64,000 nt of DNA from G965216905 sp965216905 (GCA_965216905.1 OZ244213.1:2170001-2234000), one strand, 5' to 3'; positions 24,884 through 33,213 are shown, counted from the stretch's first letter. Numbers and translations: made by a program. The notes: generated by a model not told the origin, from the sequence alone.

Positions 24884-26062
24884 GTGCGTGACCTCGAGCT
24901 GGCGATCGCTGTCTCGGCCCGAACGTGGCCGGATCGCCTGCGCCACTTTCTCGCCGACCACGGTGGGGCTCGGGTGCGGGTCTCCGCCATGGGTCCGGAG
25001 GACCTACTGGCCGAGGCGTTCGACGTGCTGCTCATCGACGACATCTGCTCGTTCCTCACGCCCCGGCTGGTGGACTTGGTGTCCGAGGACGGCCGCCGGG
25101 TCGTCGGTGTCTACGACCCGAGCGAGTTCGCCGACGGCAAGGAACGGCTGCTGGAGTGCGGTGTTGCCGATGTGGTCGAGGCCGCTGCCGCCCCGGAGGA
25201 GTTCCTCTCGATCTCGAAGGGAGTGGCGTCGGACCAGCGAATCGCCGAGAAGGTCGAAGAGCGGGTCGACGAACCGGTGGAGCACGGCGATGAGGCACCA
25301 TCGGCCACGCCGGCCATCATCGCGGTCGGGGGACCGAGCGGAGGGGTCGGCGCCACGGAGGTCGGTGTGCACCTGGCGGCCCAGCTGGCACGGAGAGGGC
25401 CGACCGTTCTCGTCGATTGCGACGAGAACGCTCCATCGGTGGCACAGCGGCTGGGTCTGCCGCTCCATCCGAACATTCGCACCGCCGTCGATGTGCTCGA
25501 GCATCGGACCGGCTCGCTCGACCGGGTTCTGCACCAGGTCGACGGCCGTGGTTTCGTCGCCCTGCCCGGCCTCGCCAACGTGGCCGACTGGGCCGAAGTG
25601 CGATCACGCCAAGTGGCCGACGTCATTCGAACGCTGGGGCTGAGCCGGCTGCATGTCGTCGTCAACGTCGGCAGCCGCATCGAGCCTTCGGCTTTCGGGG
25701 AGGGCTTGGATCGTTCGGCGATGAGCCGGACGGCGCTGGGTCTGGCCGACATGGTCGTGGCGGTCGGGCAGGCCTCGCCCGTCGGCGTCGCCCGGCTGCT
25801 GGAGTGGACTGCGACGGCCCAGCCGCTGAACCGGGAGCGATCGATGCACATCATGCTCAACCGTGCCCCGTCGGACCGGTTCCGGCGCGGCGAACTCCTC
25901 CAAGAGGTGACCAGGACGTACCAACCCGCCAGCTTCGTGTTCCTGCCCGAAGACTCGAGACTGTCGTCGGCGGCGTGGTCGGGGTCGGTGGTCGATCGGG
26001 GTCGATTCCGGAAAGCGATCGATCGCTGGGCTGCGAGCTTCGTGCCGGTGGTCGAGTCATGA
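24884..26062 (+). CDS. tadZ: TadZ/CpaE-like ATPase (receiver-like domain plus ParA/MinD domain)
   Basis: A 392-residue pilus localisation protein. Residues 1-120 form an atypical receiver-like domain with no normal phosphoacceptor site. Residues about 145-380 are a MinD/ParA-type ATPase with a variant Walker A (GGPSGGVGATEVGVHL, where the usual Lys-Thr is replaced). In other Tad systems TadZ marks the pole and recruits TadA. GTG at 24884 begins 3 nt after the previous stop. The next gene overlaps it by 4 nt. Confidence 0.87.
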   Translation: MRDLELAIAVSARTWPDRLRHFLADHGGARVRVSAMGPEDLLAEAFDVLLIDDICSFLTPRLVDLVSEDGRRVVGVYDPSEFADGKERLLECGVADVVEAAAAPEEFLSISKGVASDQRIAEKVEERVDEPVEHGDEAPSATPAIIAVGGPSGGVGATEVGVHLAAQLARRGPTVLVDCDENAPSVAQRLGLPLHPNIRTAVDVLEHRTGSLDRVLHQVDGRGFVALPGLANVADWAEVRSRQVADVIRTLGLSRLHVVVNVGSRIEPSAFGEGLDRSAMSRTALGLADMVVAVGQASPVGVARLLEWTATAQPLNRERSMHIMLNRAPSDRFRRGELLQEVTRTYQPASFVFLPEDSRLSSAAWSGSVVDRGRFRKAIDRWAASFVPVVES

Positions 26063-27339
26063 CGGTCGCCAACGCCTACGAGTGGATTCGCATGCGGGCG
26101 CTTCAGCTCGTCGAGACGGAGCGAATCGACAGCAACGCCGACCGCGAGCGGGTGGCGGAGATCGTCATGACGGCCGTCGACGAGTATCAGCGGCTCGCCC
26201 ACCTCGGCGAGAGTCGGGCTCTCAACAACCCCAACGACATGGTCGATCGCGTGGTGCGGTCGTTGTCGGAGTACGGACCCCTGACCTCGTTGATCGACCG
26301 CACCGACGTCGAAGAGATCTTCATCGAGGGATCGCGAGTGACGTTCATCGACGGATCCGGCCGTCTCCGCAGCCTGGAGGAACCGACCACCGCCGAGGAG
26401 AACCGGCACGTGGTCGACCGGCTGCTGGCCGCCACCGACCGAAGGCTCGATGCGTCGAGCCCGATCGTGCAAGCCCGCGTCCTCGACGGGAGCGCTCGGC
26501 TGACGGCGGTGATCCCGCCCGTGTCCGACCAGACCTCGGTGACCATCCGCCGCTACGCCCTCCGCAAAGAGAGCTTGTCATCGCTCGTCGAGCTCGACTC
26601 GCTCACCCCGACGGCCGCATCGTTCCTGTGGCTGATGATGCAGGCCAACACGTCGGTCATGATCTCCGGTCCTCCGGGCGCAGGGAAGACCTCGTTGCTG
26701 TCCGCGATGCTGAACGCCGCTCCGGGCACCCACTGCATCCGGTGCTGTGAGGAGGTCCGGGAGTTGCATGTGCCGATCGTGCACGGATCGTTCTACGAGG
26801 CTCGACCACCGGGCCTCGACGGGACCGGTGAGGTTTCACTGCGGGACCTGGTCAAGGTGGTGCTGGCCATGCGCCCCGACCGCATCGTGGTGGGCGAGGT
26901 GCGGGGCGCCGAGGCGTTCGAGTTGACCAGAGCGGTCAATGCCGGGACCGGCTTCGCCTGCACCGTCCATGCCAACTCGGCAGCCGATGCTCTGGCGGCT
27001 CTCGTCAACGCCGCTTTGATGGCGGGAGAGAACGTTCCCGAAGCGGTGGTACGCAAGGTGTTCTCGGCTTCGATCGACGTGGTGGTGCATTGCGACCGCG
27101 AGGCGGTCGGCGAAGGCGAGTCGACGATGCTGCGCCAGGTTCGGGAAGTCCTGGCGGTGGTTCCCTCCCTGCACGACGACTTCTCGACCGAGCCCATCTT
27201 CGTGCGGGAGCGAATGGGGGCGCCCCTGGCGTGGACCGGAGCGCAACCCCCGGAACGACTTCTGCACCGGCTCTCCCAGCTGCTGCCCCGCGACGTGACG
27301 ATCGTCGACGTCCTGGAAGGCCGGGTGAGCCTGCCGTGA
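26059..27339 (+). CDS. tadA: TadA/CpaF-family pilus assembly ATPase
   Basis: A 426-residue hexameric secretion ATPase (VirB11/PulE superfamily) that powers Flp pilus extension. Walker A is GPPGAGKTS (204-212), Walker B region MRPDRIVVGEVRG, and the His-box CTVHANS follows. The N-terminal domain has the family pattern YGPLTSLIDRTDVEEIFIEG. The ATG overlaps the tadZ stop and the TGA overlaps the next GTG, showing tight coupling. Confidence 0.94.
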   Translation: MTVANAYEWIRMRALQLVETERIDSNADRERVAEIVMTAVDEYQRLAHLGESRALNNPNDMVDRVVRSLSEYGPLTSLIDRTDVEEIFIEGSRVTFIDGSGRLRSLEEPTTAEENRHVVDRLLAATDRRLDASSPIVQARVLDGSARLTAVIPPVSDQTSVTIRRYALRKESLSSLVELDSLTPTAASFLWLMMQANTSVMISGPPGAGKTSLLSAMLNAAPGTHCIRCCEEVRELHVPIVHGSFYEARPPGLDGTGEVSLRDLVKVVLAMRPDRIVVGEVRGAEAFELTRAVNAGTGFACTVHANSAADALAALVNAALMAGENVPEAVVRKVFSASIDVVVHCDREAVGEGESTMLRQVREVLAVVPSLHDDFSTEPIFVRERMGAPLAWTGAQPPERLLHRLSQLLPRDVTIVDVLEGRVSLP

Positions 27340-28250
27340 ACTCCTCGCCGGTGCTCCTGCTTCTTGCGTCGACGATGTCGGCGGTGGCGGCCGCCGTGGC
27401 GGTGGGCCTGGTATCCGGAGTGGTTCCCCGGCATCGACCCACCATCCAAGCCGTTCCTCAGGTCAGCGGCCGCCAACAGTGGTTGATTCAGGCGGGTCTC
27501 GACCTCACGCCCAGGCAGTTCTGGCTGGCGTCCCTCGGAGTCGGGCTGGTGGCGTTCGTCATCTGTCTGGGGCTGACCGGAATCCCCGCGGTGGCCGCCG
27601 GTCCCGCCGTCCTGGTGGCGTTCCTCCCGCGCGCCTTCTACGCCCGCAGGCGAGCTCGTCTGATGGCCGAGATCCAGCAGGCGTGGCCGGACGGGCTCCG
27701 GGACCTCGTGGCATCCATCAGTTCCGGAGTCTCCCTACAGCGGGCCGTGGAGAACCTGGCGGTGTCGGGGCCGCCACCGCTGCGCCTGGCCTTTGCCCGC
27801 CTGCCGTATCTGGCGAGGACGCTCGGCCTGGTTCCGGCGCTGGAGGTCGTCCGAGAGGAGCTGGCGGATCCCACCAGCGACCGGGTGATCGAGGTGCTGA
27901 TCCTCGCCCACCAGCGGGGAGGCAATCTCATCCCGCAGATTCTCCGCGACCTCGCCGAGGCGACGGTCAAGGACCTCTGGACGCTCGAGGAGATCCAGAC
28001 CCAGGCGCTGGAGCAGAAGATCAACGCCCGGGCCGTCTTCATCCTGCCGTGGTTCGTCCTGCTGGCGATCACCGCACGGGAGGGCGACTTCCGCGAGTTC
28101 TACACGACGACCGGCGGGGTGATCGTCGTCATCATCGGTGCACTCCTGAGCGGTCTCGGCATGTTCATCGTCGCCCGGCTGGGTCGCGATCCCGATGAAC
28201 CCAGGGTCCTCGGTGGCTCGGCGCGGGTGTTGGCGGAGGTGCGGAGATGA
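27336..28250 (+). CDS. tadB: TadB-like inner-membrane platform protein (T2SSF)
   Basis: A 304-residue GspF-family protein. The N-terminal hydrophobic pair (about 5-30 and 65-100), a cytoplasmic helical T2SSF domain (WPDGLRDLVASISSGVSLQRAVE) and C-terminal membrane helices (about 230-285) are as expected. It forms the membrane platform on which TadA acts, with TadC. GTG 27336 overlaps the tadA stop. Confidence 0.92.
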   Translation: MNSSPVLLLLASTMSAVAAAVAVGLVSGVVPRHRPTIQAVPQVSGRQQWLIQAGLDLTPRQFWLASLGVGLVAFVICLGLTGIPAVAAGPAVLVAFLPRAFYARRRARLMAEIQQAWPDGLRDLVASISSGVSLQRAVENLAVSGPPPLRLAFARLPYLARTLGLVPALEVVREELADPTSDRVIEVLILAHQRGGNLIPQILRDLAEATVKDLWTLEEIQTQALEQKINARAVFILPWFVLLAITAREGDFREFYTTTGGVIVVIIGALLSGLGMFIVARLGRDPDEPRVLGGSARVLAEVRR

Positions 28251-29188
28251 GCCCGCTCGTGTGGGCGTCCCTCGCCACGGCGCTGGCGGTGGCGGCATTG
28301 GTGCGTCTGGTGTTCCCACCCACGCCCAAGCTGGCACCTCGAGTGCGGCCGTATGCCATCGGCTCGCGGACCGCGCTGGGGGGAAGTGCCGACGTCCGGG
28401 CGCTCACCGGGTTGCCGACCGGAGCGCTTCGAGGGGTGTTCGGGCCGGTTCTGGCTTCGATGGCGCGCGCCGTTGGGAGAGTCGTCGACCAGGGGGGAGA
28501 TGAGGAGCTCGCCCGGCGGATTCGACAGGCGGGTTTGTACCCCGAGCTGGCCGAGCCGGATCGGCTCGCCGCCTACCGGATCCGGCAGCTCGTGAGTATC
28601 GGTGGGTGGGCACTCGGTGGTGCCGCGGTGGCCTTGCTGCTCGGGCTCAACGCTCGGACCACCGTGTCGATGCTGTTCTTGGGCCTGATCGTGGGTGCCA
28701 CCCGCCAGCGAGGAGCACTGGAGCGGGCGATCACCGAACGCCAAGACCGGATGCGGATCGAGATCTACACCGTCAACCAACTGCTGGCCGTCCGGGCCCG
28801 ATCCGGTGGGGGCGTGATCCAGGCGGTGTCGCAGTTCTGTGAGCGGGCGAGAGGAGAGGTGGTGGGAGAGCTTCGCGACGCGCTGCGAATGCACCGGGCC
28901 GGAGCTCGTGCGTCCGAGGCATTCCACCGGATCGCCGAGCAGACGCCCGAGCCCTACTGCGCCCGCACGTATGGCCTTCTCGCCATTGCCGAGGAGCGGG
29001 GCGTCGACCTTGCCGAGGGCTTGCTCGCCCTGTCCGAGGACGTGCGGGAGGGACGCCGCGAGGCCATTCGCCGGTCGGCCACCAGACGTCGGGCGGCCTC
29101 GCTGATCCCCACGATCGCCATCCTTGCCCCGGTTATGCTGTTGTTCGTCGGGGCGCCGTTGCCACGCTTGATTCTGGGGTGGCAATGA
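28247..29188 (+). CDS. tadC: TadC-like inner-membrane platform protein (T2SSF)
   Basis: A 313-residue second GspF-type platform subunit. It has N-terminal and C-terminal membrane segments and the T2SSF core (IYTVNQLLAVRARSGGGVIQAVSQF; ARTYGLLAIAEERGVDLAEGL). The ATG at 28247 overlaps the tadB stop. Pairing with TadB is normal for Tad systems. Confidence 0.9.
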   Translation: MSPLVWASLATALAVAALVRLVFPPTPKLAPRVRPYAIGSRTALGGSADVRALTGLPTGALRGVFGPVLASMARAVGRVVDQGGDEELARRIRQAGLYPELAEPDRLAAYRIRQLVSIGGWALGGAAVALLLGLNARTTVSMLFLGLIVGATRQRGALERAITERQDRMRIEIYTVNQLLAVRARSGGGVIQAVSQFCERARGEVVGELRDALRMHRAGARASEAFHRIAEQTPEPYCARTYGLLAIAEERGVDLAEGLLALSEDVREGRREAIRRSATRRRAASLIPTIAILAPVMLLFVGAPLPRLILGWQ

Positions 29189-29218
29189 GTGGGTACGAAA
29201 GAGAGAGGGAGTTCACCG

Positions 29219-29404
29219 ATGAGCGTGCAGCAGATCATGGCGGCCCTGGATCGGATCCGAGAAGACGAGCGGGGGCTGAACACGGCCGAGCTGCTCGGCA
29301 ACGCCGCGCTGGCGATCGCCGCGCTCGTGGTGATCTGGGCTGCGCTCCAAGCCCTGGGCGTCAACGTCGTGGCTTGGATCGGGAATCAGATCGGCATCAA
29401 CTAG
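29219..29404 (+). CDS. Flp-type major pilin precursor
   Basis: A 61-residue prepilin. The leader ends ...REDERG, with predicted cleavage after Gly19 before LNTAEL; the Glu at position +5 of the mature protein is the hallmark of prepilins. The hydrophobic helix follows (LLGNAALAIAALVVIWAAL). The mature pilin would be about 42 residues, typical of Flp. ATG 29219 has GAGGGAG at 5-7 nt, a much stronger ribosome binding site than its neighbours, which suits a major subunit. No TadV/CpaA prepilin peptidase is encoded in the window. Confidence 0.88.
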   Translation: MSVQQIMAALDRIREDERGLNTAELLGNAALAIAALVVIWAALQALGVNVVAWIGNQIGIN

Positions 29405-29772
29405 CCAGGAGCACTGAATCCGGCTTCGTCACCATCGCTCAGGTGGCGGCGGCCGGGCTGGCGATGCTGTTCTTCGCCATCCTCACCAATTTCATCGTCA
29501 TGCAGTACGCCCTCGGGGTGGTGACCGCCGGACTCGACGAGGGTGTTCGGCAGGGCGCTCGATCCATCGACTCGATCGGTGCCTGTCTGGCTCGGATCGA
29601 TTCGTCGATCTCGGCCGTCGATGGGGGAGCCATCACCGGCGTGAACCGCAGATGTACGGTCCAGGGAGAGTGGGTGGTGGCCACGCTCGACGCCCAATTG
29701 GTGGGCTGGGCGCCGCTGGTTCCCACGCTCTCCTTCACCCGTGAGGCTCGGGCGCCACTGGAGGACCTCTGA
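29374..29772 (+). CDS. TadE-like pseudopilin, start uncertain
   Basis: A protein of up to 132 residues with the TadE pattern: ESGFVTIAQ followed by a hydrophobic helix and then a soluble domain with a Cys pair. The homologous N-terminus would begin near 29413, right after a good AGGAG (29407-29411), but no ATG, GTG or TTG exists there in frame. The listed start is TTG 29374 inside the pilin gene; GTG 29443 is another option but cuts the conserved motif. A non-standard start or a small sequence change near the ribosome binding site is possible. Confidence 0.6.
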   Translation: MDRESDRHQLARSTESGFVTIAQVAAAGLAMLFFAILTNFIVMQYALGVVTAGLDEGVRQGARSIDSIGACLARIDSSISAVDGGAITGVNRRCTVQGEWVVATLDAQLVGWAPLVPTLSFTREARAPLEDL

Positions 29773-30269
29773 TGGCCGTCGCCGACCGCCGGAGCGAACG
29801 GGGGGCGGCGCCGCTCGAGCTCGCCCTCGGCATCGGGGTGCTCATGATCCCCGTGGCGCTGGCCGTGCTGTCGTTCGGGCCGGCGCTCGAACGCCGGACC
29901 TTTGCCCGGCTCGCCGCCGCCGAGGCTGCCCGGGCCGTCGTGATCTCGGGCGGAGATTCGGCGGCAGCGATCGCCCAGATCACGGCGATGGCCACCAACC
30001 ATGACATCCCGGTGGGAGAGGTGAGCATCGGGCTCTGCGATGCCGGACCTGCCCCCTTGCCCGGTGGAGCGACCGCCTGCCCCGCCGAGTTGCTTCCGGC
30101 GGCGGCCGAGGGCGAACCCGGAGCCCGTGACATGGTCGAGGCCGAGGTAGCGGTGGTCGTCCCGTTGATCAACCTCGGTTTTTGGAACACCTCGGTGGGA
30201 GGCGTGTCGGTGACGTTCCGACATGAAGCACCCGTCGACCTCTACCGGAGCCTCCCCGATGCCGGCTGA
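29772..30269 (+). CDS. TadE/TadF-like pseudopilin
   Basis: A 165-residue protein. The N-terminus SERGAAPLELALG followed by a hydrophobic helix (about 17-37) fits a pseudopilin processed by the prepilin peptidase, with Glu at the +5 region. The exported part is beta-rich with a Cys pair (about residues 88 and 102). The ATG at 29772 overlaps the preceding stop by one base. Probably a minor pilus subunit. Confidence 0.75.
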   Translation: MAVADRRSERGAAPLELALGIGVLMIPVALAVLSFGPALERRTFARLAAAEAARAVVISGGDSAAAIAQITAMATNHDIPVGEVSIGLCDAGPAPLPGGATACPAELLPAAAEGEPGARDMVEAEVAVVVPLINLGFWNTSVGGVSVTFRHEAPVDLYRSLPDAG

Positions 30270-30714
30270 AGGCACCCGAGCCGACCTATCGGACCGGCGG
30301 GAGCGGGGGAGCACCACGCTGTGGACCTTGGGTCTCGCCCTGACACTGTTCATGGTGGGTGCCATCAGCGTCGACCTCTGGCGGGCGCTGGCGGAACACC
30401 GCGAGCTGGCCGGGATCGCCGACGCCGCCGCGGTGGCCGCTTCGTCCGGTATCGACGTCGACGGCTACCGCACCAGTGGCGACGTGTTGCTGGACTATGC
30501 GCTCGCCCACGAGGGTGCGCTTCGGGCCATCGCCGCCCAACCGGGCGGGTCCGACCTCTCTGCCCCACCGGCGGTCCAGCTGTTCAATGGCAATGCATCG
30601 GTGAGGGTCTCGCTGGAACGGGTGATGGATCTCGGCCTGCTGAGACTGCTGGCACCCGGCCAGAACATCCGCATCGTGGTGAACGCCGAAGCGGACGCCG
30701 CGCTTCGTACCTGA
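30259..30714 (+). CDS. TadG-like / TadE-like pilus-assembly protein
   Basis: A 151-residue final gene of the Tad operon. The N-terminus RRERGSTTLWTLGLAL and one membrane helix (about 18-40) are followed by a region resembling the Flp-assembly TadG N-terminal segment (DLWRALAEHRELAGIADAAAVAAS). It is shorter than TadG and lacks a von Willebrand domain. ATG 30259 overlaps the previous gene by 11 nt and has GGAG 8 nt upstream; an earlier ATG at 30223 is less likely. Confidence 0.75.
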   Translation: MPAEGTRADLSDRRERGSTTLWTLGLALTLFMVGAISVDLWRALAEHRELAGIADAAAVAASSGIDVDGYRTSGDVLLDYALAHEGALRAIAAQPGGSDLSAPPAVQLFNGNASVRVSLERVMDLGLLRLLAPGQNIRIVVNAEADAALRT

Positions 30715-30718
30715 ATGG

Positions 30719-31099
30719 TCAGCCGGCCGACGTCCCGAGACGGAGATGCAGCCGAGCCCGGATCTCCAGTTCTCGCGAGTTGAACGGCTTGCGGATGAAA
30801 TCCCGCGCGCCGAGCTCCAGACAGGTGACGATCATGTCCTCGTTGTCGAGACCGGAGAGCATGATGACGGGTATGTCCACGTCTTCGTCGCGCCACCCCT
30901 GGAGGATCTCCGCTCCGAGCATCCCGGGCATGAAGTGGTCGACGAAGGCCAGGTCGAAGCCACCGTCCAGGCCGGCCTCGTATGCCTCGTACCCGTTCTG
31001 GAATGGCACGACCTCCCATCCAATTCCCTCGAAGGCTCGCTTGACGAGCAAGCGAACCGCTGCGGAGTCGTCGGCGATCAGGATGCGGACGGAGCCCAT
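30719..31099 (-). CDS. stand-alone receiver-domain response regulator (CheY-like)
   Basis: A 126-residue protein made only of a receiver domain. The acidic pair D10/D11, phosphoacceptor D54 (VDHFMPG) and K104 (RKPFN) are all present, so phosphorylation should be possible. No output domain or kinase is adjacent. It ends four bases after the convergent Tad operon and begins 30 nt from the divergent prmC gene, so it may regulate the pili, but this is positional inference. Confidence 0.88.
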   Translation of the reverse strand: MGSVRILIADDSAAVRLLVKRAFEGIGWEVVPFQNGYEAYEAGLDGGFDLAFVDHFMPGMLGAEILQGWRDEDVDIPVIMLSGLDNEDMIVTCLELGARDFIRKPFNSRELEIRARLHLRLGTSAG

Positions 31100-31129
31100 G
31101 TCTGATTCATCGGTCTCGCGGAGTCGGTC

Positions 31130-31861
31130 TTGAGCCACCTCCCGGCCCACGAACTGCGCCGGCTGGAGGCGGTTGCCCCCGACGAGGCCACGTTCCGCCG
31201 CCTCGTCGATGCGCGACGATCCGGAACGCCTCTCCAGTATCTGGAAGGAACCGCACCGTTCGTCCACCACACGCTCACGGTGGACGAACGGGTGCTGGTG
31301 CCGCGCCCCGAAACCGAACAGCTCTGGGAATTGGCGGTCTCGTCGGTGTCGACACCTTCGGTGATCGTCGACGTCGGGACCGGCTCCGGAGCGCTGGCGA
31401 TCGCACTGTCATGCCGTTTCCCGAATGCCCGGGTCCTGGCGACGGACATCTCCGCGGATGCGCTGGATGTCGCCTCCGTCAACACCGGCCGACTGGCGCC
31501 CGGCATCGAGTTGGTTCACGGCGACCTCTATGAGGCGCTGCCGGCGGATGTCGCCGGGACCGTCGACCTGATCGTGTCCAACCCGCCGTACGTGTCCGAA
31601 TCGGAGTGGGAGACGCTCCCGGAGGACGTTCGGCGCGAGCCGAGGATCGCGTTGGTGGCCGGCGAGACCGGTATCGAGGTGCTCGGCCGGGTGCTGGAGG
31701 GGGCGTCGCCATGGCTCGGCCCGGATGGGGTCTTGGTGTGCGAGATCGGTGAGACGCAAGCGCCGGTGCTCGGTCGAACTGCAGAGCGCCACTTTCGACG
31801 ATGGCGAATCGAGGACGACCTGGCGGGCCGTCCTCGATTCCTGGTCTGTCGGAAAGGCTGA
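31130..31861 (+). CDS. prmC: release factor glutamine N5-methyltransferase
   Basis: A 243-residue SAM-dependent enzyme that methylates the Gln of the GGQ motif in release factors. The SAM site VDVGTGSGALAIAL and the catalytic NPPY (SNPPYV) are clear. It is shorter than the usual 275-290 residues because the N-terminal helical domain is reduced. The start is TTG 31130 with GGAG 6 nt upstream. The usual neighbour prfA is absent. Confidence 0.9.
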   Translation: MSHLPAHELRRLEAVAPDEATFRRLVDARRSGTPLQYLEGTAPFVHHTLTVDERVLVPRPETEQLWELAVSSVSTPSVIVDVGTGSGALAIALSCRFPNARVLATDISADALDVASVNTGRLAPGIELVHGDLYEALPADVAGTVDLIVSNPPYVSESEWETLPEDVRREPRIALVAGETGIEVLGRVLEGASPWLGPDGVLVCEIGETQAPVLGRTAERHFRRWRIEDDLAGRPRFLVCRKG

Positions 31862-31862
31862 G

Positions 31863-32285
31863 TCAGCAGCAGGCGGTCTCGGTGTCGTCATCGCAACACG
31901 TGGATGACGCCAGTTGCGGCGAGTCGCCGAGGACGGTGTAGAACTCCCACTCCGCTCCATCGGGATCCGCCACCCACACCTTGTCCTGTCGGGCGTAGCA
32001 GCACTCGACACCCTCCTCGATCCGGGTCGGATCCCCGACTGCCTGGAAGCGACGCGTCGCCTCGACCACCTCGTCGGTGCTCTCGACCTCGACGCCGAGG
32101 TGGTTCAGCGTCGTGGCGCCGGCCGATGGCGACTCGATGAGCACCAGCTTGAGGGGGGGATCGACGATCGCGAAGTTGGCATAGCCGTCGCGGACCTTGG
32201 CGGGTGAGGTGCCGAACGTTCTGGAGTAGAAGTCGATGGATCGCTCGAGATCGCTGACGTTGATGGCGAGCTGAACACGGCTCAC
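31863..32285 (-). CDS. ArsI/CadI-family vicinal-oxygen-chelate protein (methylarsenite lyase-like)
   Basis: A 140-residue VOC-fold protein. Metal ligands are suggested by Gln5, His62 (NHLGVE) and Glu114, and the thiol pair Cys95-Cys96 (VECCYARQDKVW) matches the organoarsenical-binding Cys pair of ArsI, a dioxygenase that breaks C-As bonds. A Cys-rich tail (TCC...ACC) may help metal binding. CadI, a cadmium-induced relative, is the alternative. Start GTG 32285 has AAAGGAG 5 nt upstream. It is divergent from an ArsR gene with operators between them. Confidence 0.88.
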   Translation of the reverse strand: MSRVQLAINVSDLERSIDFYSRTFGTSPAKVRDGYANFAIVDPPLKLVLIESPSAGATTLNHLGVEVESTDEVVEATRRFQAVGDPTRIEEGVECCYARQDKVWVADPDGAEWEFYTVLGDSPQLASSTCCDDDTETACC

Positions 32286-32330
32286 GGTTGCTCCTTTGGG
32301 TGGCGGGTCTGGCGGTGGAGCCAGATCGTT

Positions 32331-32352
32331 CATATCGACGTACATCGATATG
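32331..32352. promoter_or_regulatory. ArsR-type operator 1 (perfect inverted repeat)
   Basis: CATATCGA and TCGATATG around a 6-bp spacer, in the arsI leader region. It is near the predicted transcription start of arsI if TTGACA (32379-32384, minus strand) and CAATGT 17 bp away are its boxes. Confidence 0.7.
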
Positions 32353-32358
32353 ACGACA

Positions 32359-32387
32359 TTGCCAGACATATCGACATCTGTCAATAT
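32359..32387 (+). promoter_or_regulatory. arsR promoter, leaderless
   Basis: TTGCCA (32359-32364) and CAATAT (32382-32387) are 17 bp apart; CAATAT ends 6 nt before the arsR ATG and no ribosome binding site is present. Confidence 0.6.
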
Positions 32388-32389
32388 GT
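32366..32389. promoter_or_regulatory. ArsR-type operator 2 (24-bp inverted repeat)
   Basis: ACATATCGACA and TGTCAATATGT around 2 bp (one mismatch). It occupies the spacer and -10 region of the arsR promoter and overlaps the arsI -35 on the other strand, so repression of both is possible. Confidence 0.75.
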
Positions 32390-32393
32390 CGTC

Positions 32394-32711
32394 ATGGAGG
32401 AATGCTGCCCGTCCCTGACACCCACCCTGACGGCCGACGACGCCGAGTCGCTGGCGAGCATGCTGAAGGCGCTGGCCGAACCTGCCCGTCTACGGATCAT
32501 CTCCATGCTGACCCGCACCGGCGAGGTGTGCGTCTGTGACCTCACCGAGCCGTTGGGGCTCAGCCAACCCACCGTCAGTCACCACCTCAAGGTGCTGCGG
32601 GATGCAGGACTCATCACGTCGGAGCGGCGCGGTCGGTGGGTGTATCACAAGGTCAACCGTGAGCGACTGGCGCAGCTGTCACAGGCGATCGACCTCCCGG
32701 TGATGGTCTGA
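32394..32711 (+). CDS. ArsR/SmtB-family metalloregulator
   Basis: A 105-residue winged-helix repressor. The HTH reads LSQPTVSHHLKVLRDAGL. Metal-binding cysteines are Cys46 and Cys48 in EVCVCDL (the ArsR alpha3 site), with Cys4-Cys5 near the N-terminus as a possible third ligand. It would release DNA when As(III), Cd(II) or another thiophilic metal binds. Operators flank its own promoter. A macrodomain gene follows after four bases and may be co-transcribed. Confidence 0.93.
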   Translation: MEECCPSLTPTLTADDAESLASMLKALAEPARLRIISMLTRTGEVCVCDLTEPLGLSQPTVSHHLKVLRDAGLITSERRGRWVYHKVNRERLAQLSQAIDLPVMV

Positions 32712-32715
32712 CGTC

Positions 32716-33213
32716 GTGGACATCCGGGTCTGGCAGGGCGACATCACCACCCTCGAGGTCGATGCCATCGTCAACGCCGCCAACTCGTCGCTGCTGGGAG
32801 GTGGGGGAGTCGACGGAGCCATCCACCGTGCGGCCGGACCTCGCTTGCTGGAGGCATGCCGGGAGCTGGGGGGATGCGCCACCGGTGATGCCAAGACCAC
32901 TCCCGGCTTCTCCCTCCCGGCCACCTGGGTGATCCACACGGTGGGCCCCGTGTGGCGCGGTGGCCAATCGGGCGAGCCGGAGCTCTTGGCGTCGTGCTAC
33001 CGGCGGGCGGTCTCCGAGGCGAGCGAGGTCGGAGCCCGGACCATCGCCTTCCCCGCCATCTCGACCGGTGTGTACGGGTATCCGAAAGCCGAGGCGGCCC
33101 GGATCGCCGTCGCCACCCTCCGCTCGATCGGCGCCGACGACCACCTCACCATCACCCTCGTGGCATTCGATGCAGCCACTGCCGACGGCTACCGGGCCGT
33201 GCTGGACGCTTGA
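32716..33213 (+). CDS. macrodomain protein (ADP-ribose / O-acetyl-ADP-ribose hydrolase-like)
   Basis: A 165-residue macrodomain. The ADP-ribose pocket motifs are present: DAIVNAANSSLLGGGGVDGAIH, and GARTIAFPAISTGVYGYP. The family removes acetyl or ADP-ribose groups from O-acetyl-ADP-ribose or modified macromolecules. GTG 32716 is four bases after arsR, suggesting metal-responsive expression. No sirtuin or ADP-ribosyltransferase is adjacent. Confidence 0.92.
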   Translation: MDIRVWQGDITTLEVDAIVNAANSSLLGGGGVDGAIHRAAGPRLLEACRELGGCATGDAKTTPGFSLPATWVIHTVGPVWRGGQSGEPELLASCYRRAVSEASEVGARTIAFPAISTGVYGYPKAEAARIAVATLRSIGADDHLTITLVAFDAATADGYRAVLDA

